Shown piece after piece: positions 1-8,669 of a stretch of DNA of 64,000 bases. The DNA is from Mycoplasmatota bacterium (lineage in GTDB: Bacteria > Bacillota_I > Bacilli_A > Izemoplasmatales > Hujiaoplasmataceae): the NCBI GenBank assembly GCA_016342455.1, contig JAEIOE010000001.1:1-64000 (forward strand), given 5' to 3'. Position numbers and translations under genes: made by a program. Numbering within the stretch: position 1 is the stretch's first letter; each line of letters opens with the position of its first letter. Under the pieces are notes generated by a model, which worked only from the letters and a program-made list of their open reading frames with translations, did no database searches and had not been told where the DNA came from.

Positions 1-69
1 TTATAACTATTTAGCCATAAATTACTCTTTTAATATATTATCTTGTGTTTGTAACTGCAAAAGTCAAGA

Positions 70-107
70 TAAAAAAACCACTCATTAATTTGAGTGGAAT
101 TTTTTTG
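70..107. terminator. Bidirectional intrinsic terminator after the lipid kinase gene
   Basis: Inverted repeat CCACTC (78-83) / GAGTGG (92-97) with an eight-base loop. It is flanked by an A-run on the left (T-run for minus-strand transcripts) and a T-run on the right. It overlaps the stop codon of the minus-strand gene ending at 85. Bases 1-69 hold no gene that I can see. Confidence 0.75.
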
Positions 108-975
108 CAACTTTTTGTCTAAATTCTTTTTTATTGAAAGCGATAATTTTTCTGCTTTTTAATTTCTTTATATGAATCGTATTTACAGACTCATGAACCT
201 CTCCATCTGTTTGGAAGTAGTGATCCTCAGGAAGCTTGATTGTAATTTCTTTTCCCTTTAAGAAAGTAGCAAATCTTTTAAAATAACGATGCATTCCTGA
301 ATATATAGTCATAAATAGTATTTGGATAAGGAAATTGTTTAAGTTATGAGCGATACAAACTTCGAAATCGTCACTTGAAATATCAGCAAACGGAGCGACT
401 TTCATTCCTCCGCCAAAATATTTTCCGTTTTGAATGGCTACAAAATAAGCTTTTTCAAATTTATGAGTTTCGCCATCTACAGTTATTTCCATAGTGGTTC
501 TTTTAAATTTAAAAATTGCTTTAAAGAAGTTTTTAAAATAGGATACTTTACTTTTATTAACATCATTGTTTACATAATGGCAAATTAATGAATCAATACC
601 AATCCCAGCGCCGTTTATAAAATAAACACTGCCAGAATTAGTTTTAGCTTCACCAATGGTAACGTCCGCTTTGTTCACTTGTTTTAAGCTTCTAAAAAGA
701 TCGTTTCCAGAACCTGATTTTGCAAAATATATATTTTGCTTAATTTTAGATACATCAACATTGTTAATCAGATAATTAATAGAACCATCTCCGCCAAGAT
801 ATAAGATGTCTGTTAGTTTTGGAGATTTATCAAGAAAATCATTTAGATTATCTATTTTTAAAGTGGATCTAAGCACAAAAGGTATTGAATTTTTTTTGAA
901 AAACTTAACCATCCTACTTGTATTTTTTTTAGATTTTTTATTGTTTGATAATGGATTATGAACGATTAGAAACAT
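85..975 (-). CDS. Diacylglycerol kinase-family lipid kinase (YegS/DagK-like)
   Basis: This 296-residue protein has the DAGK catalytic-domain layout. A nucleotide-binding GGDGS motif (LGGDGSINYLIN) lies near residue 62 and an SGSGNDLFRSL motif near residue 88. The C-terminal half is typical of the YegS/BmrU/DgkB beta-sandwich (ending with the QTDGE motif). Family members phosphorylate diacylglycerol or related lipids at the inner membrane face and recycle lipid headgroup turnover products. No membrane segment is visible, as expected for the soluble family. The length matches the usual 290-310 residues. It is divergent from the tsa operon, and a TGCTATAAT extended -10 on the minus strand (about 1023-1031) may drive it. 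The exact lipid substrate cannot be told from sequence. Confidence 0.88.
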   Translation of the reverse strand: MFLIVHNPLSNNKKSKKNTSRMVKFFKKNSIPFVLRSTLKIDNLNDFLDKSPKLTDILYLGGDGSINYLINNVDVSKIKQNIYFAKSGSGNDLFRSLKQVNKADVTIGEAKTNSGSVYFINGAGIGIDSLICHYVNNDVNKSKVSYFKNFFKAIFKFKRTTMEITVDGETHKFEKAYFVAIQNGKYFGGGMKVAPFADISSDDFEVCIAHNLNNFLIQILFMTIYSGMHRYFKRFATFLKGKEITIKLPEDHYFQTDGEVHESVNTIHIKKLKSRKIIAFNKKEFRQKVAKKFHSN

Positions 976-1109
976 TTTTATTTCGCCCCCAGAGGTTGAT
1001 TTTGTGTTTTAATATCACAGATATTATAGCATAAAATTTTTAGATAATTGAAATATGTTTAAATTAGGGCCTATATATTTGTAAAAAAACTCGGGATTTT
1101 AGAGTTTTG

Positions 1110-1118
1110 TGATATAAT
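1110..1118 (+). promoter_or_regulatory. Extended -10 promoter (TGATATAAT) of the tsaE operon
   Basis: TGATATAAT matches the extended -10 consensus TGnTATAAT and lies 36 bases before the chosen tsaE start. No convincing -35 box is present at 16-18 bases upstream, which fits extended -10 promoters. Confidence 0.6.
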
Positions 1119-1153
1119 TTTACTGTAAAAAATATTTTGTAAAGGTGATTATA

Positions 1154-1615
1154 TTGGAAATCAAAAAATGGATAAAATCACTAGATGATACAGAGGCTCT
1201 AGCGAAGGTAATAACGGAAAATTTATTTCCTGGATTCATATTAGGGCTAACTGGAGATTTAGGATCAGGAAAAACTACATTCACTAAATATCTCGCAAAA
1301 CACATGGGAATTCAGGACAATTTGAATTCACCTACTTTTACGATTTTAAAAATATACAATAACAGTTTAGATTTATATCATATGGATGTATATAGACTTG
1401 AAAATATTGGTTATGATTATGAATTAGATGATTATATCTATGGTAATGGAGTAAGTGTTATTGAATGGTACGAGTATATTGATTCAATGTTACCAGAGGA
1501 TAAATTAGAAATAAATATCAAAGTGCTAGGCGAGTTTAAGCGTCAATTAGTAATTAAAGGGAAAGGGAGGTATGAGCAAATTGTTAAAGATATTGATAAT
1601 AGATACGGCAACTAA
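1154..1615 (+). CDS. tsaE: tRNA threonylcarbamoyladenosine biosynthesis ATPase TsaE
   Basis: TsaE is the P-loop ATPase that energises TsaB-TsaD during synthesis of t6A at position 37 of ANN-decoding tRNAs. The Walker A motif GDLGSGKTTFTKYLA and the downstream SPTFTI motif are characteristic. The later YHMDVYRL and VIEWYEY segments match the family, and the length of about 153 residues is normal. I chose TTG at 1154 because AGGTGA (1143-1148) sits five bases upstream; an in-frame GTG at 1145 overlaps that ribosome-binding site. It begins the operon tsaE-tsaB-rimI-tsaD-glnS and overlaps the tsaB start. Confidence 0.93.
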   Translation: MEIKKWIKSLDDTEALAKVITENLFPGFILGLTGDLGSGKTTFTKYLAKHMGIQDNLNSPTFTILKIYNNSLDLYHMDVYRLENIGYDYELDDYIYGNGVSVIEWYEYIDSMLPEDKLEINIKVLGEFKRQLVIKGKGRYEQIVKDIDNRYGN

Positions 1616-2177
1616 ATACATTTATTTGAGTTTAGTTTGTGACGGACTTGAAAAACAGTGTGTTTATCAAGAAGGTATAAATAATCATTCTGTGACTATT
1701 ATTCCGGAACTAGAAAACATATTAAACAAAGAAAACCTTTCTTTAAGAGACTTAGATGAGATTATTATAGGTATTGGTCCAGGAAGTTATACAGGAGTTA
1801 GAATAGGCGTTACAGTAGCGAAGATGATTGGATACTTAAATCATATTAAAGTATCTCAAATTTCATCTTTAGCTCTAATTGCCTCTGCATCAGATAAAGA
1901 ATATATTATTCCTTATATCGATGCAAGAAGAGGAAATGCATTTATGGCTCTAATAAAACAAAAAAATGGAGTATTAGAATATATTAAACCTGATTGTTTA
2001 GAGAATATGGAAGAGTTCAAAACCGCTTTTAATCATGAATTTGACTTTATTGGAGAAGGGGTTCCAAATATTAATAAAATAATAAATTCAGGATTACTAG
2101 AAATTGTTGGAAACGTTCATGAGTTAAAACCTAATTATTTGAGAATTACTGAAGCGGAGAGAAATAAACAAAAATGA
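1581..2177 (+). CDS. tsaB: tRNA threonylcarbamoyladenosine biosynthesis protein TsaB
   Basis: TsaB is the ASKHA-fold partner of TsaD in the t6A-forming complex. The N terminus LKILIIDTATKYIYLSL is the phosphate-1 strand seen in the family. The motif GIGPGSYTGVRIGVTVAK is the TsaB signature. At about 198 residues it is a little shorter than Escherichia coli TsaB (231), as is common in Bacillota. An ATG at 1572 touches the GGGAGG ribosome-binding site (1565-1570) with a single base between them, whereas TTG at 1581 has proper spacing, so I prefer TTG. The reading frame overlaps tsaE by about 35 bases and its TGA overlaps the rimI ATG, implying translational coupling. Confidence 0.92.
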   Translation: MLKILIIDTATKYIYLSLVCDGLEKQCVYQEGINNHSVTIIPELENILNKENLSLRDLDEIIIGIGPGSYTGVRIGVTVAKMIGYLNHIKVSQISSLALIASASDKEYIIPYIDARRGNAFMALIKQKNGVLEYIKPDCLENMEEFKTAFNHEFDFIGEGVPNINKIINSGLLEIVGNVHELKPNYLRITEAERNKQK

Positions 2178-2632
2178 TAGAATTTGTTATTAGGGATATG
2201 TTAGAATCAGATGTTCCTACTGTTGTCAAATATGATACAATTATGCTTGGCGTTACTTTAGGAGACGAATCGTTAAGGGAACATTTAAACGATAGCTCTA
2301 TCATGAAATATTTCATTATGGAAACAAAGGATTCTAAGCAATTTATTGGACATATAAGTCTTTGGATAGACGAAGATTTGGCTCAAATAAACAATTTTTA
2401 TATTATTCATAAATACCAGAAACAAGGACTAGGGAAATCATTACTAGAATTTGTTATGCGATATTTTAATTCTCTTAGCATACGAGAAGTCACTTTAGAA
2501 GTTAGAAAATCTAATGATGTGGCAATTAATTTATATAAAAAATACGATTTTAAACAAATTACAATAAGAAAGAATTATTATAAAAATGGCGAAGATGCTA
2601 TTTTTATGTATTTGAGAATTGGAAGTGATTAG
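2174..2632 (+). CDS. rimI: Ribosomal-protein-alanine N-acetyltransferase RimI-like (GNAT)
   Basis: This 152-residue GNAT-fold acetyltransferase has the acetyl-CoA pyrophosphate loop QKQGLGKSLLEFVM and the following LEVRKSNDVAINLYKKYDF motif typical of RimI. RimI acetylates the N-terminal amine of ribosomal protein S18 in E. coli; the Gram-positive homologues are commonly placed between tsaB and tsaD, exactly as here. The ATG overlaps the tsaB stop (ATGA). The tsaD ATG follows the stop codon directly. The substrate in this organism is inferred from family and position only. Confidence 0.85.
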   Translation: MIEFVIRDMLESDVPTVVKYDTIMLGVTLGDESLREHLNDSSIMKYFIMETKDSKQFIGHISLWIDEDLAQINNFYIIHKYQKQGLGKSLLEFVMRYFNSLSIREVTLEVRKSNDVAINLYKKYDFKQITIRKNYYKNGEDAIFMYLRIGSD

Positions 2633-3637
2633 ATGTACGTTTTAGGTGTAGAAACAAGTTGCGACGAAACGAGTGTTAGTGTAACCTTAGATGGAAAAGT
2701 TGTACTATCGAATGTAGTGCTATCACAAATAGACATACATAAAGAATATGGTGGGGTTGTACCTGAGATTGCTTCAAGAGAGCATATAAAAGGGATAACA
2801 GTTGTCTTTGATCAAGCTATCAAAGACGCAAATCTAGAATATGAAGATATTGATCTTATAGCTGTAACAGAAGGTCCAGGATTAATTGGGTCTTTATTAA
2901 TCGGTGTGAATGCAGCTAAGGTAGTTAGTTTAAACTATAATATTCCAATAATTGGGGTTCATCATATTTCCGGACATATCTATGCAAGTCATATTGAAAA
3001 TGATATGCAATTCCCATTAATTGCTTTAGTAGTGTCTGGCGGACATACAGAATTAATTTTAATGAAAGAGCACTTTAGTTTTGAAAAACTAGGCGAAACA
3101 CAAGATGATGCGGTTGGAGAGGCTTATGATAAAGTAGCTAGAGTTTTAGGTTTACCTTATCCAGGGGGACCGGTTGTAGATAAATTAGCTAGAAGCGGTA
3201 AAGCAGAATATCATTTTCCAAGACCGATGATTGATTCAAAAGACTTTAATTTTAGTTTTTCTGGACTTAAATCTCATGTGATTAACTTAAATCATAATAT
3301 GAAACAAAGAAATGAAGAGATAAATATTGAAAACTTCTGTGCAAGCTTCCAAGATGCTGTTACGGACGTATTGGTCCAAAAAACGATAGAAGCAAAGAAC
3401 CAGTATAATGTAAAACAAATATTGGTAGCTGGTGGAGTAGCTGCGAATTCTGGCTTAAGAAAAAAAATGAAAGAAAGTATTACAGATATACCGGTATACT
3501 TTCCTAATATGAAATATTGTACGGATAATGCGGCTATGATATCAATTGCTGGTTATCATAAATATCAAAAAACAAAGAAAGTTGATGATCTAATGCTAAA
3601 TGGCTCATCAAGACTTAATTTAGTGGAGGAAAATTAA
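2633..3637 (+). CDS. tsaD: tRNA N6-adenosine threonylcarbamoyltransferase TsaD
   Basis: TsaD transfers the threonylcarbamoyl group from threonylcarbamoyl-AMP to A37 of tRNA. The protein is 334 residues, normal for the family. It opens with [14 protein letters not shown], carries the metal-binding [11 protein letters not shown] motif near residue 110, the VSGGHTEL motif, and [12 protein letters not shown] near the C terminus. ATG at 2633 follows the rimI stop without a gap. It ends one base before glnS. Together with TsaE and TsaB it forms the membrane-independent t6A machinery; TsaC/Sua5, which makes the substrate, is not in this window. Confidence 0.96.
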   Translation: MYVLGVETSCDETSVSVTLDGKVVLSNVVLSQIDIHKEYGGVVPEIASREHIKGITVVFDQAIKDANLEYEDIDLIAVTEGPGLIGSLLIGVNAAKVVSLNYNIPIIGVHHISGHIYASHIENDMQFPLIALVVSGGHTELILMKEHFSFEKLGETQDDAVGEAYDKVARVLGLPYPGGPVVDKLARSGKAEYHFPRPMIDSKDFNFSFSGLKSHVINLNHNMKQRNEEINIENFCASFQDAVTDVLVQKTIEAKNQYNVKQILVAGGVAANSGLRKKMKESITDIPVYFPNMKYCTDNAAMISIAGYHKYQKTKKVDDLMLNGSSRLNLVEEN

Positions 3638-3638
3638 T

Positions 3639-5273
3639 ATGGAATTAGAATCTAATTTTATAAAAACAATTATGGAAGAAGATTTAAAAAATGGCAAAGT
3701 AAGTGAAATTGTAACTAGATTTCCTCCTGAACCAAATGCATACTTACACATTGGACACGCTAGGGCAATTATTACAAATTTTGAATTAGCTAAAATCTTT
3801 AATGGAAAAACAAATCTTCGCTTTGATGATACGAATCCAGTTAAAGAAGACAGTTCTTTTGTAGAGGCAATTAAAGAAGACATTAAATGGTTAGGATATG
3901 AACCTGCACAAGTTTTATTTGGTTCTGATTACTTTGGTCAAACTTATGATTTGGCTGTTACACTTATTAACAAAGGCTTAGCGTATGTATGCGATTTAAA
4001 CCAAGAAGAAATGAGAGAGTATCGAGGAACTTTAACTGAGGCTGGTAAGAATTCACCATACAGAAATCGTTCAATCTCTGAAAATTTACAATTATTCAAA
4101 GAAATGAGAGATGGTAAATTCGAAGATGGAGAAAAAACACTAAGAGCTAAAATTGATATGGCTTCACCAAACATGAATATGCGAGATCCAGTTATCTATA
4201 GAATAATTCATATAGAACATCATAATACTGGAAATAAATGGTGTATTTATCCGATGTATGATTTTGCTCATCCTATTCAAGATTCAATTGAAGGTGTAAC
4301 ACACTCTTTATGTTCGATTGAATATGATGATCACAGAATATTGTATGATTGGGTTGTGGAAAAATGTGACATGCCTCATATACCTCATCAATATGAGTTT
4401 GGCAGACTGAATATTACAAATACTATTATGTCTAAAAGATATCTTAAACAACTAGTAGAAAGTAATTTAGTGAAATGGTATGATGATCCTAGAATGCCTA
4501 CTTTAACAGGTCTAAGAAGAAGAGGATATACAAGAGATTCAATTAAAAACTTTGTGTTAGGCACAGGTTTATCAAGAATTAATTCAACGGTATCTAGCGA
4601 AATGTTAGAAACTTCAATCAGAAATGATTTGAACTATCAAGTGAAAAGAGTTAATGCTGTTTTAAATCCTTTAAAAGTAACGATTACTAATTATCCAGAA
4701 AACGAAATTGAATGGATTGATGTGGAGTATAGCAAAGATAACGAAGCTTTAGGGACAAGAAAAATTGCCTTTGGTAGAAATGTATATATAGAAAAAGAAG
4801 ACTTTTTAGAATTAAAACCTAATAAAAAATGGAAAAGATTATCTTTAGGAATTGAAGTTAGACTGATGCATGCATATTTTATAAAGTGCAACGAAATAGT
4901 TAAAGATTCTGAAGGAAACATAGTTGAATTGCTTTGTACATATGATCCGATTACAAAATCAGGTTCAGGTTTTATAGACAGAAAACCGAATGGAAATATT
5001 CACTTTGTTGAAGCAACAACTTCTAGAAAATCAGTTTTTAATCATTTCGAACCTTTAATGTTAGACTCAGATTCAAAAAGAGATATGGTAGAAAGATTAA
5101 ATCCAAATTCATGGAAAACATTAAATGGATTTGTTGAAATTGATTTAAAAGACACCTATAGTCTTGAAAGATTCCAATTTATAAGAAATGGATATTACGC
5201 AACTGACTATGATTCAAAAAAAGAGCTATTAGTATTTAATCGTATTTGTGAATTGAGATCTAGTTTTAAGTAA
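3639..5273 (+). CDS. glnS: Glutaminyl-tRNA synthetase
   Basis: Class I aminoacyl-tRNA synthetase of 544 residues. The HIGH motif is at residues 37-40 inside RFPPEPNAYLHIGHARAI, whose PPEPNxYLHIGHA form is characteristic of GlnRS and archaeal/eukaryotic-type GluRS rather than bacterial GluRS. The KMSKS counterpart reads MSKRYL near residue 264. The C-terminal anticodon-binding beta-barrels are present (GIEVRLMHAYFIKC and later GFVEIDLKDTYSLERFQFIRNGYY). It is the last gene of the tsa operon. Many Bacillota lack GlnRS and use GatCAB instead, so its presence is notable. A strong terminator follows. Confidence 0.93.
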   Translation: MELESNFIKTIMEEDLKNGKVSEIVTRFPPEPNAYLHIGHARAIITNFELAKIFNGKTNLRFDDTNPVKEDSSFVEAIKEDIKWLGYEPAQVLFGSDYFGQTYDLAVTLINKGLAYVCDLNQEEMREYRGTLTEAGKNSPYRNRSISENLQLFKEMRDGKFEDGEKTLRAKIDMASPNMNMRDPVIYRIIHIEHHNTGNKWCIYPMYDFAHPIQDSIEGVTHSLCSIEYDDHRILYDWVVEKCDMPHIPHQYEFGRLNITNTIMSKRYLKQLVESNLVKWYDDPRMPTLTGLRRRGYTRDSIKNFVLGTGLSRINSTVSSEMLETSIRNDLNYQVKRVNAVLNPLKVTITNYPENEIEWIDVEYSKDNEALGTRKIAFGRNVYIEKEDFLELKPNKKWKRLSLGIEVRLMHAYFIKCNEIVKDSEGNIVELLCTYDPITKSGSGFIDRKPNGNIHFVEATTSRKSVFNHFEPLMLDSDSKRDMVERLNPNSWKTLNGFVEIDLKDTYSLERFQFIRNGYYATDYDSKKELLVFNRICELRSSFK

Positions 5274-5308
5274 AAAAATAAACCGTATGCGATCGCATAC
5301 GGTTTTGT
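5272..5308. terminator. Bidirectional terminator between glnS and the pilus operon
   Basis: A perfect 24-base palindrome (5281-5304; AACCGTATGC arm) is flanked by an A-rich tract on the left and a TTTT tract on the right. It separates two convergent operons and can serve both strands. Confidence 0.85.
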
Positions 5309-5310
5309 AT

Positions 5311-5868
5311 TTATTCTGTCATGTAGAAAGTATAAATTACCATTGAAATAGAAGCTAAATCATCTCCAAGAAGAGTAAGTGAAATACTATCGACATAATA
5401 TAGTCTATCCATAGATTCTAAATTGTCTATATAATCAAAAATATCTGTATAGTCATCAATTTCCATATCGATTTCTATCATAACGTATCTTAAACTATCA
5501 TCTACATCGTCTGAAAATGGAGAGTCTGCCTCATTATCAATCTCTATTTGATATTTTCCAGCATTTGCTAATCCAGTCAAGTTTTTAAGTAAAAGAAGTT
5601 CATTAAATAATGTTGCTTCACTATAACTATTTGGTAAGTAAGGTAGTAATTCCCCAACTTCTTGATAACTAGATTCTTGATTCAAGTAGAGCATGTTGTT
5701 TATTGTGACCTGTATTTGGTTTTCTTCTTCTTGCAAATCTAGAAGTTTGCTTGTTTGCCAAGAGTTTAAAGCTAGATATCCAATGATTGCGATAGTAAAT
5801 ATTATGAATATAAAATAAAGGGGTTTTTGAGTGTCAACTCTCTTGCCGAAGATATCTCTCTTACGCAT
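5311..5868 (-). CDS. pilO: PilO-like type IV pilus alignment protein
   Basis: A 185-residue bitopic protein with one transmembrane helix at about residues 17-35 (PLYFIFIIFTIAIIGYLAL). A short coiled stretch follows, and then an extracytoplasmic domain rich in Asp/Glu. Size, topology and position directly after the PilM-PilN fusion match PilO, which forms a periplasm-side heterodimer with PilN and links the cytoplasmic PilM ring to the pilus. Sequence similarity of PilO is always weak, so the call rests on architecture and context. It is the last gene of the minus-strand operon and overlaps the upstream gene by eight bases. Confidence 0.65.
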   Translation of the reverse strand: MRKRDIFGKRVDTQKPLYFIFIIFTIAIIGYLALNSWQTSKLLDLQEEENQIQVTINNMLYLNQESSYQEVGELLPYLPNSYSEATLFNELLLLKNLTGLANAGKYQIEIDNEADSPFSDDVDDSLRYVMIEIDMEIDDYTDIFDYIDNLESMDRLYYVDSISLTLLGDDLASISMVIYTFYMTE

Positions 5869-7336
5869 AATAAATCACCACCCTCATAGTAAATTCACTA
5901 GTAAAGGTTGCTGCAGGATAGGAAACAATCCATTTATCGCTATTAGTTACTCCATTTAATACTCCAAATTCTTCGTAGACAGAAATAACATATTCGTATA
6001 GAAGCGTTTGCGAATCTCCACTTATACTTAATTCTATTTTTTTATCTTGGGAAGAAAAAGTGAATTTAGTCAGCGTTATTTCTGTTCCGGCTAAATCAAT
6101 TAAATCCATAATGTATTCTGTTTCTTTTTCTGATTGAAGATTTAAGTAAGTGAAGACTTGATTGTAATTTTTCTCGTAACTACTAAAAGTATTGTTGTTT
6201 TCAACACTTTGTTCTAACATGTTACCTTGAATAATCAATCCATTATTAATAGCTTGTTGTTCAAGAATTTGATCATTCAAATTTACATAAGGAATATAAA
6301 TAAGTGATATTATCATAATAAGCGAAATAGAGAATAACATAATATAATTTAAATGAACAATGGTTTTATTCGGTCTTATAATATTGAAATCTAAATCTGA
6401 AAAACACTCCTTTTTAGATATAATTGATGTTATGTAACTAATATCAACGGTTGCAGGACTATCTGTAAGTTGAGAATTCAAGTCCTCAACTTTTAAGAAA
6501 ACTAGATTATAGTTAAGTAAATTTTCCTTTTCGAATTTTTTAATCCTAGCTAATTTATCAGTGCTTTCGGATAAATCAACGAAGAAGACATTATTAATCG
6601 ACTGTTTACCCTTTCTAAGATTAAATTGGTAGTAATTAGCGATTCTTTCAACATATTCTTCTATTATGGAAGTTGCATTACTTGAACTTAAATCACACTC
6701 ATCATTCATCCCAAAAATTGTAAATTTACTTTCGATAATGTTGATAGTGAGGTTATTGTCATAAATGGTAACTACCATAGAGTTTTCTAATGGGTCTGTA
6801 TTTTTATCGCTATATAACGTACTAATTACTGAAGAAATAATATTGAAATCAGTTATTTTAATCTTAACGGTATCAAAGATGTCTAAATAATCATCAATTA
6901 GATTTTTATCCGCTATAAAAACAGAAAGAACAATCTCTTCTTCGTCTTCAGATTTAACCTTATAAGCGAAAGTAGCTTCCCCAAAAGGGAAGAATAAAGT
7001 AATATTGACTTGGCTTTCTAAATAACTAAGAATATCATTATCTTTTAAAGAACTTTTTTTTACATTCAATTCTCTAATTAAGATATTTTGGTCTTGTATA
7101 ATCCAATTTATTCTACTTGGTTTAAAGTTTAGTTTCTTAAAAACTTTTTTAATGTGTGTTAAAAATTTTCTAGGTTCTTTAATATAACCATATTCAATAA
7201 CACCAAGAGGTAACGCTTCATCTGCAAACTTGGTTTTCTTTTCGTTTTTTTCGTTATGTGTATAAACACCGATATTATTATCGGTGATAAATACACTGGT
7301 TGTATAATCTTTTTTGCTCATATCATCACATCCCAA
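5861..7336 (-). CDS. pilMN: PilM-PilN fusion, type IV pilus assembly
   Basis: This 491-residue protein looks like two pilus proteins joined. The first ~310 residues resemble the actin-like PilM ATPase (opening TTSVFITDNNIGVYT, then repeated strand-helix segments). A PilN-like part follows with a single transmembrane helix at about 335-355 (MLFSISLIMIISLIYIPYV). After it come a coiled region (LNDQILEQQAIN...) and a ferredoxin-like domain with the TKFTFSSQDKKIELSISGDS stretch typical of PilN. PilM normally sits in the cytoplasm and binds the short N-terminal tail of PilN, so a covalent fusion preserves that contact. It overlaps pilD by eleven bases and pilO by eight. The PilM half is degenerate, so its nucleotide binding is uncertain. 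Confidence 0.72.
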   Translation of the reverse strand: MGCDDMSKKDYTTSVFITDNNIGVYTHNEKNEKKTKFADEALPLGVIEYGYIKEPRKFLTHIKKVFKKLNFKPSRINWIIQDQNILIRELNVKKSSLKDNDILSYLESQVNITLFFPFGEATFAYKVKSEDEEEIVLSVFIADKNLIDDYLDIFDTVKIKITDFNIISSVISTLYSDKNTDPLENSMVVTIYDNNLTINIIESKFTIFGMNDECDLSSSNATSIIEEYVERIANYYQFNLRKGKQSINNVFFVDLSESTDKLARIKKFEKENLLNYNLVFLKVEDLNSQLTDSPATVDISYITSIISKKECFSDLDFNIIRPNKTIVHLNYIMLFSISLIMIISLIYIPYVNLNDQILEQQAINNGLIIQGNMLEQSVENNNTFSSYEKNYNQVFTYLNLQSEKETEYIMDLIDLAGTEITLTKFTFSSQDKKIELSISGDSQTLLYEYVISVYEEFGVLNGVTNSDKWIVSYPAATFTSEFTMRVVIYYA

Positions 7337-8072
7337 ACAAACCTAAATACCAATCAATTAGTTGATTTCCAAAGAAGTATGTAATAACAACTGATAATGC
7401 GATGAATGGTACTAAAGGTATGTATTCCTTCGTTTTTTTGAAACTTATTGCATATATTAAAGCTAATACGCTGGCTAAAAATAAAGACAGAATATTAGAC
7501 CAAATAGTTAAGATAAATCCTATAAAAATATATAGCTTTATATCTCCTCCGCCTAAGGCTGTTTTATTTAGTATTTTATAACCAAAATAAGAAAGTCCCC
7601 ATAGGAAGAAAAATAGTATTGAGGCGGATAACAAATGTTCAAAGAATGTTCCTTGAATGATTCTAATTGGAATAATTATTATTAAGCCAATTATCCAAAT
7701 TTTATCAAGAACTGTTCTGGAATTGATATCCGTTAAGGTTTCAATCAATAAAACAGAAATCATTGTTAAGGCAGCGATTAATTCTATGTCAAGTCCAAGC
7801 ACATAATACATTAGAGAAAATAGTAATCCTCCAAGAAGTTCGGTTAATGGATATTTTATGTTAATTGGTTTTTTACATTTATGACATTTTCCATGATTGA
7901 TGATATAACCAAATATAGGGAAAATATCAATAAATCTTAATGTTTTGTGACAGTTATCACATTCACTTCTACCTAATATAGTCTTATTAACAGGTAGTCT
8001 TTCAGCTAAAAGTTGATAAAAGGATGTTAAGGTGATTCCGAGTAAAAAGAATAGAATTAAAAGTATTTCCAT
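7326..8072 (-). CDS. pilD: Prepilin peptidase (PilD/ComC family)
   Basis: Membrane aspartyl protease of 248 residues that removes the leader from prepilins and usually N-methylates the new terminus. A tetracysteine zinc site (CDNC ... CHKC) is present at residues ~38-64. The two catalytic aspartates are in the TDINSRTV segment and in GGGDIKLY, the GxGD signature. About seven hydrophobic segments are visible. Its substrates are the pilin at 8194 and the minor pilins at 12942 and 13381. It has its own promoter behind the pilin terminator and starts the pilD-pilMN-pilO unit. Confidence 0.93.
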   Translation of the reverse strand: MEILLILFFLLGITLTSFYQLLAERLPVNKTILGRSECDNCHKTLRFIDIFPIFGYIINHGKCHKCKKPINIKYPLTELLGGLLFSLMYYVLGLDIELIAALTMISVLLIETLTDINSRTVLDKIWIIGLIIIIPIRIIQGTFFEHLLSASILFFFLWGLSYFGYKILNKTALGGGDIKLYIFIGFILTIWSNILSLFLASVLALIYAISFKKTKEYIPLVPFIALSVVITYFFGNQLIDWYLGLFGM

Positions 8073-8097
8073 AGTATCAGTTTATCTCCTTTATAAC

Positions 8098-8126
8098 ATT
8101 ATAACAATTTTATGAATATCAAACAA
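8098..8126 (-). promoter_or_regulatory. Sigma-A-type promoter for pilD-pilMN-pilO
   Basis: On the minus strand TTGTTT (8126-8121) and TATAAT (8103-8098) are separated by 17 bases. The spacing and the -10 box are consensus. It lies between the pilin terminator and pilD. Confidence 0.6.
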
Positions 8127-8149
8127 TAACTTAACGATAAAGTTGGATA

Positions 8150-8180
8150 TTAAAAAAGGTTCCAGTAGGAACCTTTTTCT
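8150..8180. terminator. Intrinsic terminator after the major pilin gene
   Basis: Stem GGTTCC-AGTA-GGAACC with A-tract and T-tract on either side lies just past the pilin stop codon. It would end the pilin transcript and keep pilin mRNA separate from pilD. Confidence 0.75.
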
Positions 8181-8193
8181 ATTTGTTGATTAA

Positions 8194-8595
8194 TTATGCT
8201 CCGTCGTAAACCATGAAAACTTCAATGTAAATATCACCATCAACAGGGATAGTTTCATTAATTGAAACAACTCCGCTAGAAACAACAAATATGTCTTCGC
8301 TTGACGCAATTACGGCACCTGCAGCATCTTCGCTAAGAACTACATTCTCGCTAATGTTATTAGCTGCGAACAAGTCATCCATTGAAAATTCTGTTACTGT
8401 AGAATTTTGTGCGCTATATAATCTAGCCGCAGACATAATAGCTGACCACTCTGCATCAGCCGCTCTTTCTCTTTGAGTAGAGATTGTATTTCCAATTGTT
8501 GGAATAGCAATAGCAGCTATAATTCCAAGAATTACTAAGACAGCAATTAATTCGATTAAAGTTAAACCTTTTTCATTTCTCAATGTTTTAAACAT
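8194..8595 (-). CDS. pilA: Type IV pilin (probable major pilin)
   Basis: A 133-residue prepilin starting at the ATG at 8595, which has a strong AAGGAGGAAG ribosome-binding site; a longer upstream reading frame lacks this support. The leader MFKTLRNEKG ends at the prepilin peptidase site, followed by LTLIE with the conserved Glu at position 5. A long hydrophobic helix (LIAVLVILGIIAAIAIPTI) follows. The globular part is small, acidic and has no cysteine. The gene has its own promoter and terminator, which fits an abundantly made structural subunit. It lies between pilC and pilD. Confidence 0.9.
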   Translation of the reverse strand: MFKTLRNEKGLTLIELIAVLVILGIIAAIAIPTIGNTISTQRERAADAEWSAIMSAARLYSAQNSTVTEFSMDDLFAANNISENVVLSEDAAGAVIASSEDIFVVSSGVVSINETIPVDGDIYIEVFMVYDGA

Positions 8596-8623
8596 CGTCT
8601 TCCTCCTTCTATAATTTATAAAG

Positions 8624-8652
8624 ATTATAATACGTTTTTGTTTTTTAATCAA
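8624..8652 (-). promoter_or_regulatory. Promoter of the pilin gene
   Basis: On the minus strand TTGATT (8652-8647), a 17-base spacer and TATAAT (8629-8624) precede the pilin ribosome-binding site. Confidence 0.65.
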
Positions 8653-8669
8653 TAACATTGTTGAAAATA

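Noticed and set aside
1120..1305. Minus-strand reading frames opposite tsaE, kamB, lgt and many other genes
   Set aside because: They lack ribosome-binding sites and mirror the coding pattern of the true genes.
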